Source: Acidocella sp. (GTDB lineage Bacteria; Pseudomonadota; Alphaproteobacteria; Acetobacterales; Acetobacteraceae). Taken from it: 41,261 bases of DNA. The DNA is taken from NCBI GenBank assembly GCA_027451225.1, contig DAIDJU010000154.1, positions 1 to 41,261 on the forward strand. The letters run 5' to 3'. The position numbers were made by a program, and so were the translations under genes. Position 1 is the stretch's first letter; each line of letters begins with the position of its first letter. The notes beneath the pieces were generated by a model. The model was given only the letters and a program-made list of their open reading frames with translations, was not told the DNA's origin and did no database searches. Positions 19,517-29,050 of the stretch are shown one piece after another.

Positions 19517-20800
19517 ATGCTCGACATGCTCATCCGCGGGGCCACCCTGCCGGACGGCCGCGCCAATATCGATATCGGCATTCAGGGCGGCAAGATCGCC
19601 GCCGTCGAACCGAATCTCGCCGCCGAAGCCGGGCAGGTGATCGACGCCACGGGCCGCCTCGTCACCCCGCCCTTCGCCGACGCGCATGTGCATATGGACT
19701 CCGCCCTCTCCCTCGGTCTGCCGCGCCTGAACGAGTCCGGCACGCTGCTGGAGGGCATCGCCCTCTGGGGCGAGCTGAAGCCGGATCTCACCGTCGAGGC
19801 GATTTACGAGCGCGCGAAGAAGCTGTGCCTGTGGTCCATCGCGCGCGGAACGCTGGCCATCCGCAGCCATGTGGATATCTGCGACGACCGGCTGCTGGCC
19901 GTGGAGGCGCTGACCAGGCTGCGCCACGACATGCGCGAGTATCTGGATATCCAGCTCGTCGCCTTCCCGCAGGATGGCTATCTGCGCGCACCCAATGCGG
20001 CGCTCAACCTGCACCGCGCACTGGAGCAAGGCGTGGACGTGATCGGCGGCATCCCGCATTTCGAGCGCACGATGGAAGACGGTGCTGAAAGCGTGAAGGC
20101 GCTGATGCGCATCGCCGCGGACCGTGGCGCGCGCGTGGACATGCATTGCGACGAAACCGACGATCCGCTCTCGCGCCATATCGAGACCCTGGCCGCCGAG
20201 ACAATGCGCCACGGCATGCAGGGGCGCGTGGCGGGCTCGCATCTCACCTCCATGCACTCCATGGATAATTACTATGTGAGCAAACTGATCCCGCTCATCG
20301 CCGAGGCCGGTGTGGGGGCCATCGCCAACCCGCTCATCAACATCACGCTGCAAGGCCGGCACGACTCCTACCCCAAGCGCCGGGGCATGACGCGGGTGAA
20401 GGAGCTGCTGGCGGCGGGGGTGAACGTGGCCTTCGGGCATGATTGCGTGATGGACCCGTGGTACTCGTTCGGCAGCCACGACATGCTGGAAGTCGCCAGC
20501 ATGGGGCTGCATGTCGGCCAGCTTACCTCCCAGGCGGATATCAAAGCCTGCTTCGCCGCCGTGACCGAGACACCGGCAAAAATTCTTGGGTTGCAAAATT
20601 ACGGTATTGCGCCAGGATGCGATGCGAATCTCGTAGTGCTTCAAGCGGCGGATGCGTTCGAGGCGATTCGTATTTCCGCTGAGCGTCTCTATGTTATCCG
20701 GCGCGGCCATGTCATCGCCAAGGCGCCCCCGCGCGAAAGCCGGGTGCTGCTGAATGGTGCTGAGATCGCCGTGGATTTCACGCGTGCAAATCTGGGGTGA
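19517..20800 (+). CDS. codA: cytosine deaminase
   Basis: Deaminates cytosine (and possibly related rings such as isoguanine) to uracil in pyrimidine salvage. The 427-residue amidohydrolase follows E. coli CodA closely: metal-binding HVHMDSALS, NESGTLLEGIALWGELKP, RSHVDICD, LVAFPQDGYL, GGIPHFERTMEDG, MHCDETDDPLSRH, GSHLTSMHSMDNYY, NPLINITLQGRHDSYPKRRG and GHDCVMDPWYSFG, where the second Asp binds metal. No permease gene (codB) is adjacent. I start it at 19517, where the family's N-terminus begins; a longer open frame back to 18296 is the shadow of pyrD. It is followed four bases later by ydfG. Confidence 0.92.
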   Translation: MLDMLIRGATLPDGRANIDIGIQGGKIAAVEPNLAAEAGQVIDATGRLVTPPFADAHVHMDSALSLGLPRLNESGTLLEGIALWGELKPDLTVEAIYERAKKLCLWSIARGTLAIRSHVDICDDRLLAVEALTRLRHDMREYLDIQLVAFPQDGYLRAPNAALNLHRALEQGVDVIGGIPHFERTMEDGAESVKALMRIAADRGARVDMHCDETDDPLSRHIETLAAETMRHGMQGRVAGSHLTSMHSMDNYYVSKLIPLIAEAGVGAIANPLINITLQGRHDSYPKRRGMTRVKELLAAGVNVAFGHDCVMDPWYSFGSHDMLEVASMGLHVGQLTSQADIKACFAAVTETPAKILGLQNYGIAPGCDANLVVLQAADAFEAIRISAERLYVIRRGHVIAKAPPRESRVLLNGAEIAVDFTRANLG

Positions 20801-20804
20801 GGAA

Positions 20805-21554
20805 ATGAAAACAATTCTGGTGACCGGCGCGACCGCCGGGTTCGGTGCGGCCATTGCGCGGCGCTTCGTCAACGACGGCCATCGCGTCATCGCCACCGGG
20901 CGGCGCGTGGAGCGGCTGGAGGCGCTGGCTAACGAGCTGGGCGACAAGCTGCTCCCCGTGGAGCTGGACGTGACCGACACCAAATCCGTCGCCGGATTCG
21001 TGGAGCGCCTGCCGGAAGCCTGGCGGCGCATCGACGTGCTGGTGAACAATGCCGGCCTCGCTTTGGGCCTTCTGCCCGCCTGGGAGGCCGACCTTGAGGA
21101 ATGGGACACGATGATCGCCACCAATGTCACCGGGCTGGTGCATATGACCCGCGCCATCCTGCCCGGCATGGTCGAACGCGATGACGGCATTATCCTCAAC
21201 CTCGGCTCCGTGGCGGGCGAGTACCCTTATCCGGGCGGGCATGTGTATGGCGCCACCAAAGCCTTCGTGCGCCAGTTCTCACTGAATCTGCGCGCGGATC
21301 TTGTGGGCAAGAATATCCGCGTCACCGATATCGAGCCCGGGCTGTGCGGCGGTTCGGAGTTCTCGCAAGTGCGCTTCCGTGGCGATGAAGCAAAGGCTGC
21401 GGCGGTTTACACCGGCACCACGCCGCTCACGCCGGAGGATATCGCCGAGGCCGTGGCCTGGATCGTGGCGCTGCCCAAGCACATGAATATCAACAAGATC
21501 GAGATGATGCCGACCTGCCAAGCCAGCGGCCCGTTTGCGATCAAGCGCAGCTAG
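20805..21554 (+). CDS. ydfG: short-chain dehydrogenase, YdfG type (3-hydroxy acid / malonic semialdehyde reductase)
   Basis: An NADP-dependent short-chain dehydrogenase of 249 residues, very close to E. coli YdfG, which reduces malonic semialdehyde to 3-hydroxypropionate and acts on L-allo-threonine and serine. Motifs are the nucleotide-binding VTGATAGFGAAIARRF (7-22), the NADP-specific ATGRRVERL, NNAGLALG, the catalytic Ser in NLGSVAGEYPYPGG, Tyr and Lys in VYGATKAFVRQ, and DIEPGLCGGSEFSQVRF. The true start is the ATG at 20805; an upstream ATG lies inside codA. Pairing with codA suggests removal of the toxic aldehyde formed when uracil is degraded. Confidence 0.9.
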   Translation: MKTILVTGATAGFGAAIARRFVNDGHRVIATGRRVERLEALANELGDKLLPVELDVTDTKSVAGFVERLPEAWRRIDVLVNNAGLALGLLPAWEADLEEWDTMIATNVTGLVHMTRAILPGMVERDDGIILNLGSVAGEYPYPGGHVYGATKAFVRQFSLNLRADLVGKNIRVTDIEPGLCGGSEFSQVRFRGDEAKAAAVYTGTTPLTPEDIAEAVAWIVALPKHMNINKIEMMPTCQASGPFAIKRS

Positions 21555-21572
21555 ACAACTATAAATTGCATT

Positions 21573-21607
21573 ATTAACCTGCCCGTAACTTTTACGGGCA
21601 GGTTAAT
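21573..21607 (+). promoter_or_regulatory. 16-bp perfect hairpin that contains the comM start codon
   Basis: Arms 21573-21588 and 21592-21607 (ATTAACCTGCCCGTAA and its exact complement) are separated by only three bases. The right arm includes the ribosome-binding CAGG stretch and the first two bases of the comM ATG at 21606. There is no U-run after it, so it is a poor terminator for ydfG. Possible roles are a translational block on comM or a protein-binding operator. Confidence 0.75.
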
Positions 21608-23120
21608 GACCATCGCACGCGTCAACAGCTTCGCTTTCTCCGGCATCGAGGCCCAGCGCGTCGAGGTGCAGGTGCAGATCAGCGCCGGACTGCCGGGGTT
21701 CCTCATGGTCGGGCTGGCGGACAAAGCCGTGGGCGAGGCGCGGGAGCGTGTGCGCGCGGCGCTCACCGCCATGGGGCTGTCGCTTCCCCCTAAGCGCGTG
21801 CTGGTCAACCTCGCCCCCGCCGACATGGTGAAGGAAGGCAGCCATTTCGACCTGCCCATCGCCCTCGCCGTGCTGGCGGCCATGGACGTGCTGCCCGCCG
21901 AGGAACTGGCCGGGTTCGCAGCACTGGGCGAGCTTTCGCTCGACGGCCATATCAACCCGGTGGCCGGGGTGCTGCCCGCCGCCATCGCGGCGTCGCGGCG
22001 GGATTGGGGGCTGATCTGCCCGGCGGCGCAGGGGGCGGAGGCGGGCTGGGCCGGGGAGATCAACCTGATCGCCGCTCCCGATCTGCTCAGCCTGGTCAAC
22101 CATTTCCGCGGCACCCAGCTCATCCCCGCCCCGCCCCCCGGCCAGCTTGGCGGCGGCGGGCCGGTGCTGGACCTCGCCGAGGTGCGCGGCATGGAAACCG
22201 CCCGCCGCGCGCTGGAGGTGGCGGCGGCAGGCAACCACAACCTGCTGATGATCGGCCCGCCCGGTGGCGGCAAATCCATGCTGGCGGCGCGGCTGCCGGG
22301 GCTGCTGCCGGACCTCACCCCGCGTGAGGCGCTGGAGGTGAGCATGGTGCATTCCGTCGCCGGTATGCTGCGCGACGGCCAGCTCATCACCCGCCCGCCC
22401 TTCCGCGAGCCGCACCACACGGCAAGTCAGGCGGCCATTGCGGGCGGGGGCAACCGGGCCAAGCCGGGCGAGGTCTCGCTGGCGCATCGCGGCGTACTGT
22501 TCATGGACGAGCTGCCCGAATTCCCCCGCACCACGCTCGAAACCCTGCGCCAGCCGCTGGAGGCGGGGCAAACCACCGTCTCCCGGGCAAGCGCGCACAT
22601 CACCTACCCCGCCCGCTTCCAACTGGTGGCGGCAATGAACCCATGCCGCTGCGGTTACCTTGGCGATGGCGCGCGCGAATGCGGCCGCGCCCCGCGCTGC
22701 GGCGAGGATTACCAGGGCAAACTCTCCGGCCCGCTGCTGGACCGCATGGATATCGTCATCGAGATCACCCCGCTCTCGGCCAAGGAGCTGACCTGGGCCC
22801 CTCCGGGCGAACCCACCGCCACCGTGGCCGCCCGCGTGGCCGCCGCCCGCGCTTTGGCCCGTGAGCGCTATGGCGAGGACGGACCCGCCAGCAATGCCGA
22901 GGCCGGAGGCGAGCTGATCGCTCTCTCGCCCGAGGCCAAGGTCTTTCTGGAGCAGGCAACGGGCAAGCTGCGGCTCTCGGCGCGCGGCTTTACCCGCGCC
23001 ATGCGGGTGGGGCGCAGCATCGCCGACCTCGCGGGGCAGGAGATCGTGCAGAAACCGCATATCGCCGAGGCTCTGGCTTACCGCTTCCGCCAGCCGGGGC
23101 GGATGCCAGTGACAAGCTAA
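21606..23120 (+). CDS. comM: YifB/ComM-family AAA+ ATPase (Mg chelatase-like)
   Basis: ComM is a hexameric helicase that promotes branch migration during natural transformation; in non-competent species its job is less clear. The 504 residues have the ChlI-like N-terminal domain (SAGLPGFLMVGLADKAVGEA, KEGSHFDLPIALAVLAAM), the AAA+ module with Walker A IGPPGGGKSM (about 214-223), Walker B VLFMDELPEF and sensor AAMNPCRCGY, and a C-terminal helical domain with LRLSARGFTRAMRVGRSIADL. The start lies within a hairpin. Its stop codon overlaps, on the opposite strand, the stop of the glycosyltransferase, with no terminator between them. Confidence 0.93.
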   Translation: MTIARVNSFAFSGIEAQRVEVQVQISAGLPGFLMVGLADKAVGEARERVRAALTAMGLSLPPKRVLVNLAPADMVKEGSHFDLPIALAVLAAMDVLPAEELAGFAALGELSLDGHINPVAGVLPAAIAASRRDWGLICPAAQGAEAGWAGEINLIAAPDLLSLVNHFRGTQLIPAPPPGQLGGGGPVLDLAEVRGMETARRALEVAAAGNHNLLMIGPPGGGKSMLAARLPGLLPDLTPREALEVSMVHSVAGMLRDGQLITRPPFREPHHTASQAAIAGGGNRAKPGEVSLAHRGVLFMDELPEFPRTTLETLRQPLEAGQTTVSRASAHITYPARFQLVAAMNPCRCGYLGDGARECGRAPRCGEDYQGKLSGPLLDRMDIVIEITPLSAKELTWAPPGEPTATVAARVAAARALARERYGEDGPASNAEAGGELIALSPEAKVFLEQATGKLRLSARGFTRAMRVGRSIADLAGQEIVQKPHIAEALAYRFRQPGRMPVTS

Positions 23121-26068
23121 CCGCGCGCCTTCGCCAGAATTTGTTTCACCCGCACAGCGAAATCCTCCGGCTTATGCGCCCGCTCCAGCCGCGCCAGGGC
23201 GGCTTCGCGCAGCGTGCGCCACTGGGCTTCATCGCCATAAAGCCGGGCGATCCGCGCCGCGAAGCCGCGTGGATCGCTCGCGGCGGGCAGTTCCTCCCAT
23301 CCCAGCTGCATGGCCAAAAGCGGCGTCACCACGCAGGGCAGGCCGAACCCTGCGGCTTCGTAGATCTTGTACGGCGTGCCGGCGGCAAAGCGCGTGGGGG
23401 CAATGAACAGCCGCGCCTCGTCATAGAGCGTGGTGAGGTCATCCAGCTCGCCATGCCAGATGATGCCGGGGTGGTTCGCCAGCTCCTCCAGCGCCACGCC
23501 GCGCACCACATGCCCGGCCACATGCAGCACCGGCACCTCGTCCATCAGCATCAGCAGGGCCGGATAGATCTCCGCCGCGTACCAGCGCAACGCGTCGAGA
23601 TTCGGGCTGTCGGCCTGATGCACCGCGCCGACGAACAGCAGCCCGTTCCGCTCGGCAAAGCTGCGCGGCGTGGGGGCGGGGCGGCGCGCCGTGCCCAGCA
23701 CCGCCACATGCGGCAACCCCAGCGCCGCCAGCAACCCGGCCTCGCGCGCGCTTACGGCCAGCACCATCGCCACCGCCCCGGCATGGGCGAATTCCGCCGT
23801 GACGGCCTGGACGAAGTCCTCCCCTGGATTGCGCAGAACGTCGCGGATACTGGCGATGGCCTCGGTATCCAGGATGATCGGGACGCTGATCCCCGCCTCC
23901 GCCAGCAGCGGCAGCATGCGGTTCAGATTATGCGTCCGCGCCACCCAGATCAGGTCGTAAACCTCGCGCCGCTCGGCCAGAAACTCCGGCAGGGAACAAA
24001 AATCCCAGCCCGCCAGCACCTCCACGGTTTCCGGCAGCTCGCCATACAGGCTCATATAATCGTAGGGCGCGCCGTTGATGGGGAAGACATGCACCTCATA
24101 CCCGGCGGCGGCGATGGCGTGGACGATGTCGTTGGAGCGCACGAAGCCCGAGCCCAGGCGGCGCAGCGGCACGGTATCCTCGATAAACAGCACGCGCGGC
24201 TTTTGGCTCCGGCTACGCGCCAAAGGCAGGTTCCGCGGCGCGGGCGGGTATTGCGCCTCCAGAAACGCCTTGTGCTTGGCGCGGAAGATGCGCCGCCCCC
24301 GGCGCATCAGGGCCATCGAGGCCTCGGTGGTGGGGGCGCTGCCGAACTCCATGTGCTCCAGCGTCACCGCCGGGTCGTAGACCACGCGGTATCCGGCCCC
24401 GAGCAGGCGCACGCATAAATCGGCATCCTCGTAATAGGCGGGGGCGAAGGCTTCATCGAGCCCTCCGAGCGCCTTCACCACCTCGGCGCGGCAGAGCAGA
24501 AACACGGCGGAACAATAATCCACATCGCGGACGAAATTCGCCTCGGCCGCCAGCGGCGGGGCGTCACGCAAATAGCCGACCGTGGTGCCCTCGCTCCAGA
24601 TGATCGACCCTGCCTCCTGCAACAGCCCGTTGCTGCGCGTGATTTTCGCGCCCACCGCGCCGATGTCGTCAGCGCCGCGCAGCCGCCGCAACGCCGCCGC
24701 CACGGCGCCGAAGCCCAGCTCGATATCATTATTCAGATACAGCAGCGCTGGAGCTGAAACATGCGCCAGCGCCAGATTGGCCGCACGCAGGAAGCCGAGA
24801 TTCTCCGCGCAGCGTATGATCCGCGCCCCGCGCACGTAGCTGGCGATGCGCCGCGTATCGTCGGTGGAGGCGTTATCGACGACGATCAGCTCGATGCCCC
24901 CGGCGAAATTCCGCCGCAGCGAGGCCAGGGTGCGCATCGTCAGCTCGAAGCGGTTATGCGCGACGAGGATCACGCTCACCTCCGGGGTGGCGGCGGTGAA
25001 ATCCAGCCCTTGCCGCGCAAACAGCGCCAGCCCTGCCCTGGCTTTTTTCAAAAACCCCTCGCGCGTGCCGGCTTCGTCCAGAACCGGCGGGGCGGCGGGC
25101 GGGCTATAGGCCAGGTCCTCGCGCAAGCCGATCAGCCGCAGATGCGCGAAGGCATCGCGCACATGGCCCGCGTTCAAATCGTTGCGTACACGCTCATGCA
25201 TGTCGCGGTAATAGGCGAGGTCGATATCCGCCGAGGGCTGGCGCAGTTCGAAGCAGCCATATTGCACGAATTGCTGATAGGCGTTGCGGTACAGCCCGGC
25301 CTCGATCGCCGCCGCGATATCCGGGTAGCGCCGCCGGTAGAAGCGCTCGGAAAATTGCGGCACCGGGTCGAACCCCTCGGGCGCTTGGTTGGTGAGGTAA
25401 TGGTGCAGCGCGCCGCCATAGCGCCCGTGCAGGATATCCGCCTTGGCGCCGGGATGATGCTCCACATACCAGGCGGGGTCGAAATAAAGCGAGGTCGCCA
25501 ACTCATCCCCGCCCCCGCCTTGCGTCGCGAGGAAATGCACATAAGGGCCGGGGCCGTCGATCTCTCCATCCGTAGCGCCTGCCTCCAGCGCGCGGGCGCG
25601 GTAGAACGGACCGTCGAACAAAAAATGCCCCATGCGGCGCTCGCGCTGGCCGGAGCGCAGGTAATGGTCGTAGCGCCCGTAACAGCCATGCGCGTCGAGG
25701 ATCTCCAGCGTCATATCCTCGTAGAGATCGGCGTAGAGCGCGTCGTCGAACAACCAGTGGGGGGAGACGCCGCGATGGCCGTGCCGGCAGAAATGATCGA
25801 ACCCCGAGGCATAGGCCCCCTGGCGCACCAGCTCGGCGATGTCCGGGTTGGCGGCGAGGTAATAGGCTTCGTCGAATACCGGGCTGGGGCTGTGGCCCTG
25901 CCGCGCGCCGGTCGTCAGGTAATAGTCCAGCACCGCCTCGGGCTTCTGGCCCGCGCAGGCAGCGCGGGCATCGGCGTGATGGTGCAGATACCAGCCGGTA
26001 TCGAACACCGCCCAGGCGGGTTTTACCGGGGCGTCGGGGCGCAGGATTTCATGGGCAGGAAACGGCAT
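23117..26068 (-). CDS. large two-domain glycosyltransferase with N-terminal 43-residue repeats
   Basis: A 983-residue protein in three parts. Residues 20-320 hold seven repeats of about 43 residues, each opening with a Phe-Asp-x-x-x-Tyr type motif (F at 22, 65, 107, 151, 196, 239; I at 282) and carrying a His-Tyr-Leu/Phe segment; similar repeats precede glycosyltransferases of surface polysaccharides. Residues 363-600 are a GT-A family 2 domain: VSVILVAHNRFEL, VDNASTDDT, metal-binding YLNNDIEL and YYEDADLCVRL. Residues about 640-975 look like a GT-B family 4 domain (FVGAVHQADSPNLDALRW, TRFAAGTPYKIYEAAGFG). Likely role: adding sugars to a cell-surface polymer. It lies 34 bases after bioA, perhaps on the same transcript by chance of position. 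Confidence 0.88.
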   Translation of the reverse strand: MPFPAHEILRPDAPVKPAWAVFDTGWYLHHHADARAACAGQKPEAVLDYYLTTGARQGHSPSPVFDEAYYLAANPDIAELVRQGAYASGFDHFCRHGHRGVSPHWLFDDALYADLYEDMTLEILDAHGCYGRYDHYLRSGQRERRMGHFLFDGPFYRARALEAGATDGEIDGPGPYVHFLATQGGGGDELATSLYFDPAWYVEHHPGAKADILHGRYGGALHHYLTNQAPEGFDPVPQFSERFYRRRYPDIAAAIEAGLYRNAYQQFVQYGCFELRQPSADIDLAYYRDMHERVRNDLNAGHVRDAFAHLRLIGLREDLAYSPPAAPPVLDEAGTREGFLKKARAGLALFARQGLDFTAATPEVSVILVAHNRFELTMRTLASLRRNFAGGIELIVVDNASTDDTRRIASYVRGARIIRCAENLGFLRAANLALAHVSAPALLYLNNDIELGFGAVAAALRRLRGADDIGAVGAKITRSNGLLQEAGSIIWSEGTTVGYLRDAPPLAAEANFVRDVDYCSAVFLLCRAEVVKALGGLDEAFAPAYYEDADLCVRLLGAGYRVVYDPAVTLEHMEFGSAPTTEASMALMRRGRRIFRAKHKAFLEAQYPPAPRNLPLARSRSQKPRVLFIEDTVPLRRLGSGFVRSNDIVHAIAAAGYEVHVFPINGAPYDYMSLYGELPETVEVLAGWDFCSLPEFLAERREVYDLIWVARTHNLNRMLPLLAEAGISVPIILDTEAIASIRDVLRNPGEDFVQAVTAEFAHAGAVAMVLAVSAREAGLLAALGLPHVAVLGTARRPAPTPRSFAERNGLLFVGAVHQADSPNLDALRWYAAEIYPALLMLMDEVPVLHVAGHVVRGVALEELANHPGIIWHGELDDLTTLYDEARLFIAPTRFAAGTPYKIYEAAGFGLPCVVTPLLAMQLGWEELPAASDPRGFAARIARLYGDEAQWRTLREAALARLERAHKPEDFAVRVKQILAKARG

Positions 26069-26102
26069 TTCCCGCCCAGGTTGTGTTACTCCGGGGGCTT
26101 GG

Positions 26103-27353
26103 TCAAGCCGCCAGAACGGTGAAGATGGCCCTGGTGAGCGTGGACAGCTCCTCCGGCGCGATGGTGAAGGCCGGGGTGAGGTAGAGGATATTGCGGAACG
26201 GGCGTATCCAAACCCCTTGCTTCACCAGTGCTTGGCGCAGCGCCGAGGGATTCTCGATCCGCTCCAGCTCCACCACGCCGATGGCCCCGAGCACGCGAAC
26301 ATCCTTCACACCCGGCAAGGCGCGGCAGGGCTCAAGCTCCCGCAAAAGTTGCAGCGAGATGGCGGCGGCCTGCGCCAAGCGCGGCTCGGTCTCGAACAGA
26401 TCCAGCGAGGCGTTGGCGGCAGCACAGCCCAACGGATTGGCCATGAAGGTGGGGCCGTGCATCAGCGCGGTCATCGGGCTGTCGGAGAGGAAGGTCTCGA
26501 ACAGCTCATCCGTGGCGATGGTGGCGGCGAGCGGGCTGGTGCCGCCAGTCAGCGCCTTGGAGAGCGTGACGATATCCGGCTTAACCCCCGCCTGCTCGAA
26601 GGCGAACATGGTGCCGGTGCGCCCGAAGCCGGTGAAGATCTCATCGAAGATCAGCGTCAGCCCGTAATGGTCGGCGGCGTCACGCAGGCGGCGCAGCACC
26701 TCCGGCGCGTGCAGCACCATGCCGCCAGCACCCTGCACCAGCGGCTCCACGATGATCGCCGCCAGAGTCTTGTGGTGCTGCTCCAGAAAGGACTCGAAGC
26801 CCGCGATGCTGGCATCATCACGCGGCAGCGGCACCACCGGCTGCTCGGGCAGCAGCCCGGCGAACATCGAGTGCATCCCCTCCTCGGGGTCGCAGATGGC
26901 CATCGTGCCCAGCGTGTCGCCATGATAGCCGCCGGTGAAGGCCAGAACCTTCGTCCGCCCGCGCTCGCCTTGGTTGAGGCGGGACTGCACGGCGATCTTG
27001 ATCGCCACCTCCACCGCCACGGACCCCGAATCGGTGAAGAACACGCGGTTCAGCGAGCCCGGCATCAGAGCCGCGAGGCGCGTGGCCAGTCTATAGGCCG
27101 GCTCATGCCCCAGCCCGCCGAACATCACATGCGGCATGCGCGTGAGCTGCTCGGTCACCGCGCCCACGATATGCGGGTGGTTATAGCCGTGGCAGGCCGT
27201 CCACCAGGAGGCGATGCCGTCGATCAGCATGCGTCCGTCTTCGAGGTGAATACGGCTGCCCTCGGTCCGCACCGCGGGCAGCGGCAGCGGGGCGGTCTGC
27301 ATCTGGGCGTAGGGCAGCCAGACGTGCCGCCAGCCCGTCTCCAGCCAGCTCAT
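26103..27353 (-). CDS. bioA: adenosylmethionine-8-amino-7-oxononanoate aminotransferase
   Basis: Uses S-adenosylmethionine as amino donor to make 7,8-diaminopelargonate in biotin synthesis. The 416-residue class III aminotransferase shows the BioA-specific start ([11 protein letters not shown]), [55 protein letters not shown], the cofactor-binding [14 protein letters not shown], and the PLP Lys in TLSKALTGG. It overlaps the bioB stop by four bases. The Trp-Trp pair and the SAM-specific residues favour BioA over other class III enzymes. Confidence 0.96.
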   Translation of the reverse strand: MSWLETGWRHVWLPYAQMQTAPLPLPAVRTEGSRIHLEDGRMLIDGIASWWTACHGYNHPHIVGAVTEQLTRMPHVMFGGLGHEPAYRLATRLAALMPGSLNRVFFTDSGSVAVEVAIKIAVQSRLNQGERGRTKVLAFTGGYHGDTLGTMAICDPEEGMHSMFAGLLPEQPVVPLPRDDASIAGFESFLEQHHKTLAAIIVEPLVQGAGGMVLHAPEVLRRLRDAADHYGLTLIFDEIFTGFGRTGTMFAFEQAGVKPDIVTLSKALTGGTSPLAATIATDELFETFLSDSPMTALMHGPTFMANPLGCAAANASLDLFETEPRLAQAAAISLQLLRELEPCRALPGVKDVRVLGAIGVVELERIENPSALRQALVKQGVWIRPFRNILYLTPAFTIAPEELSTLTRAIFTVLAA

Positions 27354-28309
27354 GCCTCGGGTTGCAGCCCCAGCTTGCCGAACAGCGCCTCGTCGTGATT
27401 CACGGTGGCGTTCTTGGTCGTCAGCAGCTTCTCACCGTGGAAGATGGAGTTCGCACCGGCCAGGAAGCACAAAGCCTGGGCTTCGTCGGTCATCGCCTCG
27501 CGCCCGGCGGAGAGCCGCACATAGCTCTTGGGCATGGTGATGCGCGCCGCCGCCACCACGCGCACGAAGTCCAGCGGGTCGATCTTTTCGGACTTGCCGA
27601 GCGGCGTGCCTTCCACCGCCACCAGGGCGTTGATGGGCACGGATTCCGGGGCTTCCGGCAGGCTGGCCAGCGTGGCGATCAGCCCGGCGCGGTCCATCTC
27701 GTCCTCGCCCATGCCGACAATGCCGCCGCAGCAGATATTGATGCCCGCATCGCGCACGGCTTCCAGCGTGTCCAACCGGTCCTGATAGGTGCGGGTGGTG
27801 ATCACCTTGTCGTAATACTCGGGCGAGGTGTCGAGGTTGTGGTTGTAATAGTCCAGCCCGGCATCCTTCAGCTTGGCGGTCTGCTCGCGGTCGAGCATGC
27901 CCAGCGTCACGCAGGTTTCCAGCCCCAGCGCCTTCACGCCCGAGACCATGCTGCACACGGCGTCCAGGTCATGCTCCTTGGGGCTGCGCCAGGCGGCGCC
28001 CATGCAGAAGCGCGCAGCACCCTTCGCCTTGGCCGCGCGGGCCTGCTCCAGCACCGTTTCCACGGCCATCAGCTTGCTGGCCTTGGTGCCGGTCTCGTAC
28101 TCGGCGGCCTGCGGGCAGTAGCCGCAATCCTCGGGGCAACCGCCGGTCTTGATCGAGAGCAGGGTGGAGATCTGGATGCGAGTCGGGTCGAAGTGCTCGC
28201 GGTGCACGGTCATGGCGCGGTAGAGCAATTCCGGGAACGGCAGCGCCAGCAAAGTGGCTACATCCGCGCGGGTCCAGCGCGGTTTTGTGGCAATATGGCT
28301 TTCAGGCAC
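27350..28309 (-). CDS. bioB: biotin synthase
   Basis: A radical SAM enzyme that inserts sulphur into dethiobiotin. The 319-residue chain carries the [4Fe-4S] motif CPEDCGYCP with Cys at 58, 62 and 65, the [2Fe-2S]-side segments RFCMGAAWR and [12 protein letters not shown], and [12 protein letters not shown] start it at a GTG at 28309 because a GGAG ribosome binding site lies exactly seven bases upstream. The in-frame ATG at 28351 would add 14 poorly conserved residues, intrude further toward the divergent bioD, and swallow the site. It is the first gene of bioB-bioA. Confidence 0.96.
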   Translation of the reverse strand: MPESHIATKPRWTRADVATLLALPFPELLYRAMTVHREHFDPTRIQISTLLSIKTGGCPEDCGYCPQAAEYETGTKASKLMAVETVLEQARAAKAKGAARFCMGAAWRSPKEHDLDAVCSMVSGVKALGLETCVTLGMLDREQTAKLKDAGLDYYNHNLDTSPEYYDKVITTRTYQDRLDTLEAVRDAGINICCGGIVGMGEDEMDRAGLIATLASLPEAPESVPINALVAVEGTPLGKSEKIDPLDFVRVVAAARITMPKSYVRLSAGREAMTDEAQALCFLAGANSIFHGEKLLTTKNATVNHDEALFGKLGLQPEA

Positions 28310-28377
28310 CGTTCGTCTCCATCTCTCGATTGCAGGGCACGTTAATCCCATGCTTCAAGAGAGGCAAAAGGACGACT

Positions 28378-29040
28378 ATGGCAAGCTATTTCATCACCGG
28401 CACCGGCACCGGGGTCGGGAAGACCTACGTTACTGCCGGCCTGATTCGCGCCGGACGCGAGTTGAAGCGGGATTTCGCGGCGATCAAGCCGATCCTCTCC
28501 GGCTACGACCCGGAAGATACCTCAGACACCGACACCGCCGTGCTGTTGGCGGCCATGGGCCGCCCGGTCACGCCGCTGAATGTCGCCACCGTCAGCCCCT
28601 GGCGCTTTACCGCCCCGCTCTCGCCGGACATGGCCGCCGTGCGCGAGGGCAAGCGCATCGTGTTCAACGACGTCGTCACCTTCTGCCAAACGGCGATGAC
28701 CGCCGCGCGCGGCACGCTGCTGATCGAGGGCGTGGGCGGAGCCGCCGTGCCGGTGAACGACAACCATCTGATCATCGACCTGATCGTGGCGCTGAAAATC
28801 CCGGTCATTCTGGTCGCGGGCACGTATCTGGGCACCATCAGCCACACCATCACCACCGGGGCGTTTCTGGCCACGCATGGGGTGAATGTGGCCGCCGTGG
28901 TGCTGAGCGAGAGCGAGGAATCTCCCGTGCTGCCCGAGGAAACCGCCGCCACGCTGGAGCGGTTCGTCTCCTGCCCGATCCACATCATCCCGCGCGATTT
29001 CGAAGACGGCTCCTTCCGCAAGCTGGCGGCGAAGCTTTAA
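28378..29040 (+). CDS. bioD: dethiobiotin synthetase
   Basis: ATP-dependent ureido-ring closure of 7,8-diaminopelargonate with CO2, the step between BioA and BioB. The 220 residues start at the ATG at 28378 (MASYFITGTGTGVGKTYV, with the P-loop GTGTGVGKT) and include AIKPILSGYDPED, LLIEGVGGAAVP and VILVAGTYLGTISHT. An AAAAGGA ribosome binding site precedes the start. It is transcribed away from bioB across 68 bases. bioF and bioC are not in the window. No BioR-type operator is visible in the gap. Confidence 0.95.
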   Translation: MASYFITGTGTGVGKTYVTAGLIRAGRELKRDFAAIKPILSGYDPEDTSDTDTAVLLAAMGRPVTPLNVATVSPWRFTAPLSPDMAAVREGKRIVFNDVVTFCQTAMTAARGTLLIEGVGGAAVPVNDNHLIIDLIVALKIPVILVAGTYLGTISHTITTGAFLATHGVNVAAVVLSESEESPVLPEETAATLERFVSCPIHIIPRDFEDGSFRKLAAKL

Positions 29041-29050
29041 AAAAGCTACA

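Noticed and set aside
28310-28377. BioR-type operator between bioB and bioD
   Set aside because: No TTATCTATAA-like palindrome is present in the gap.
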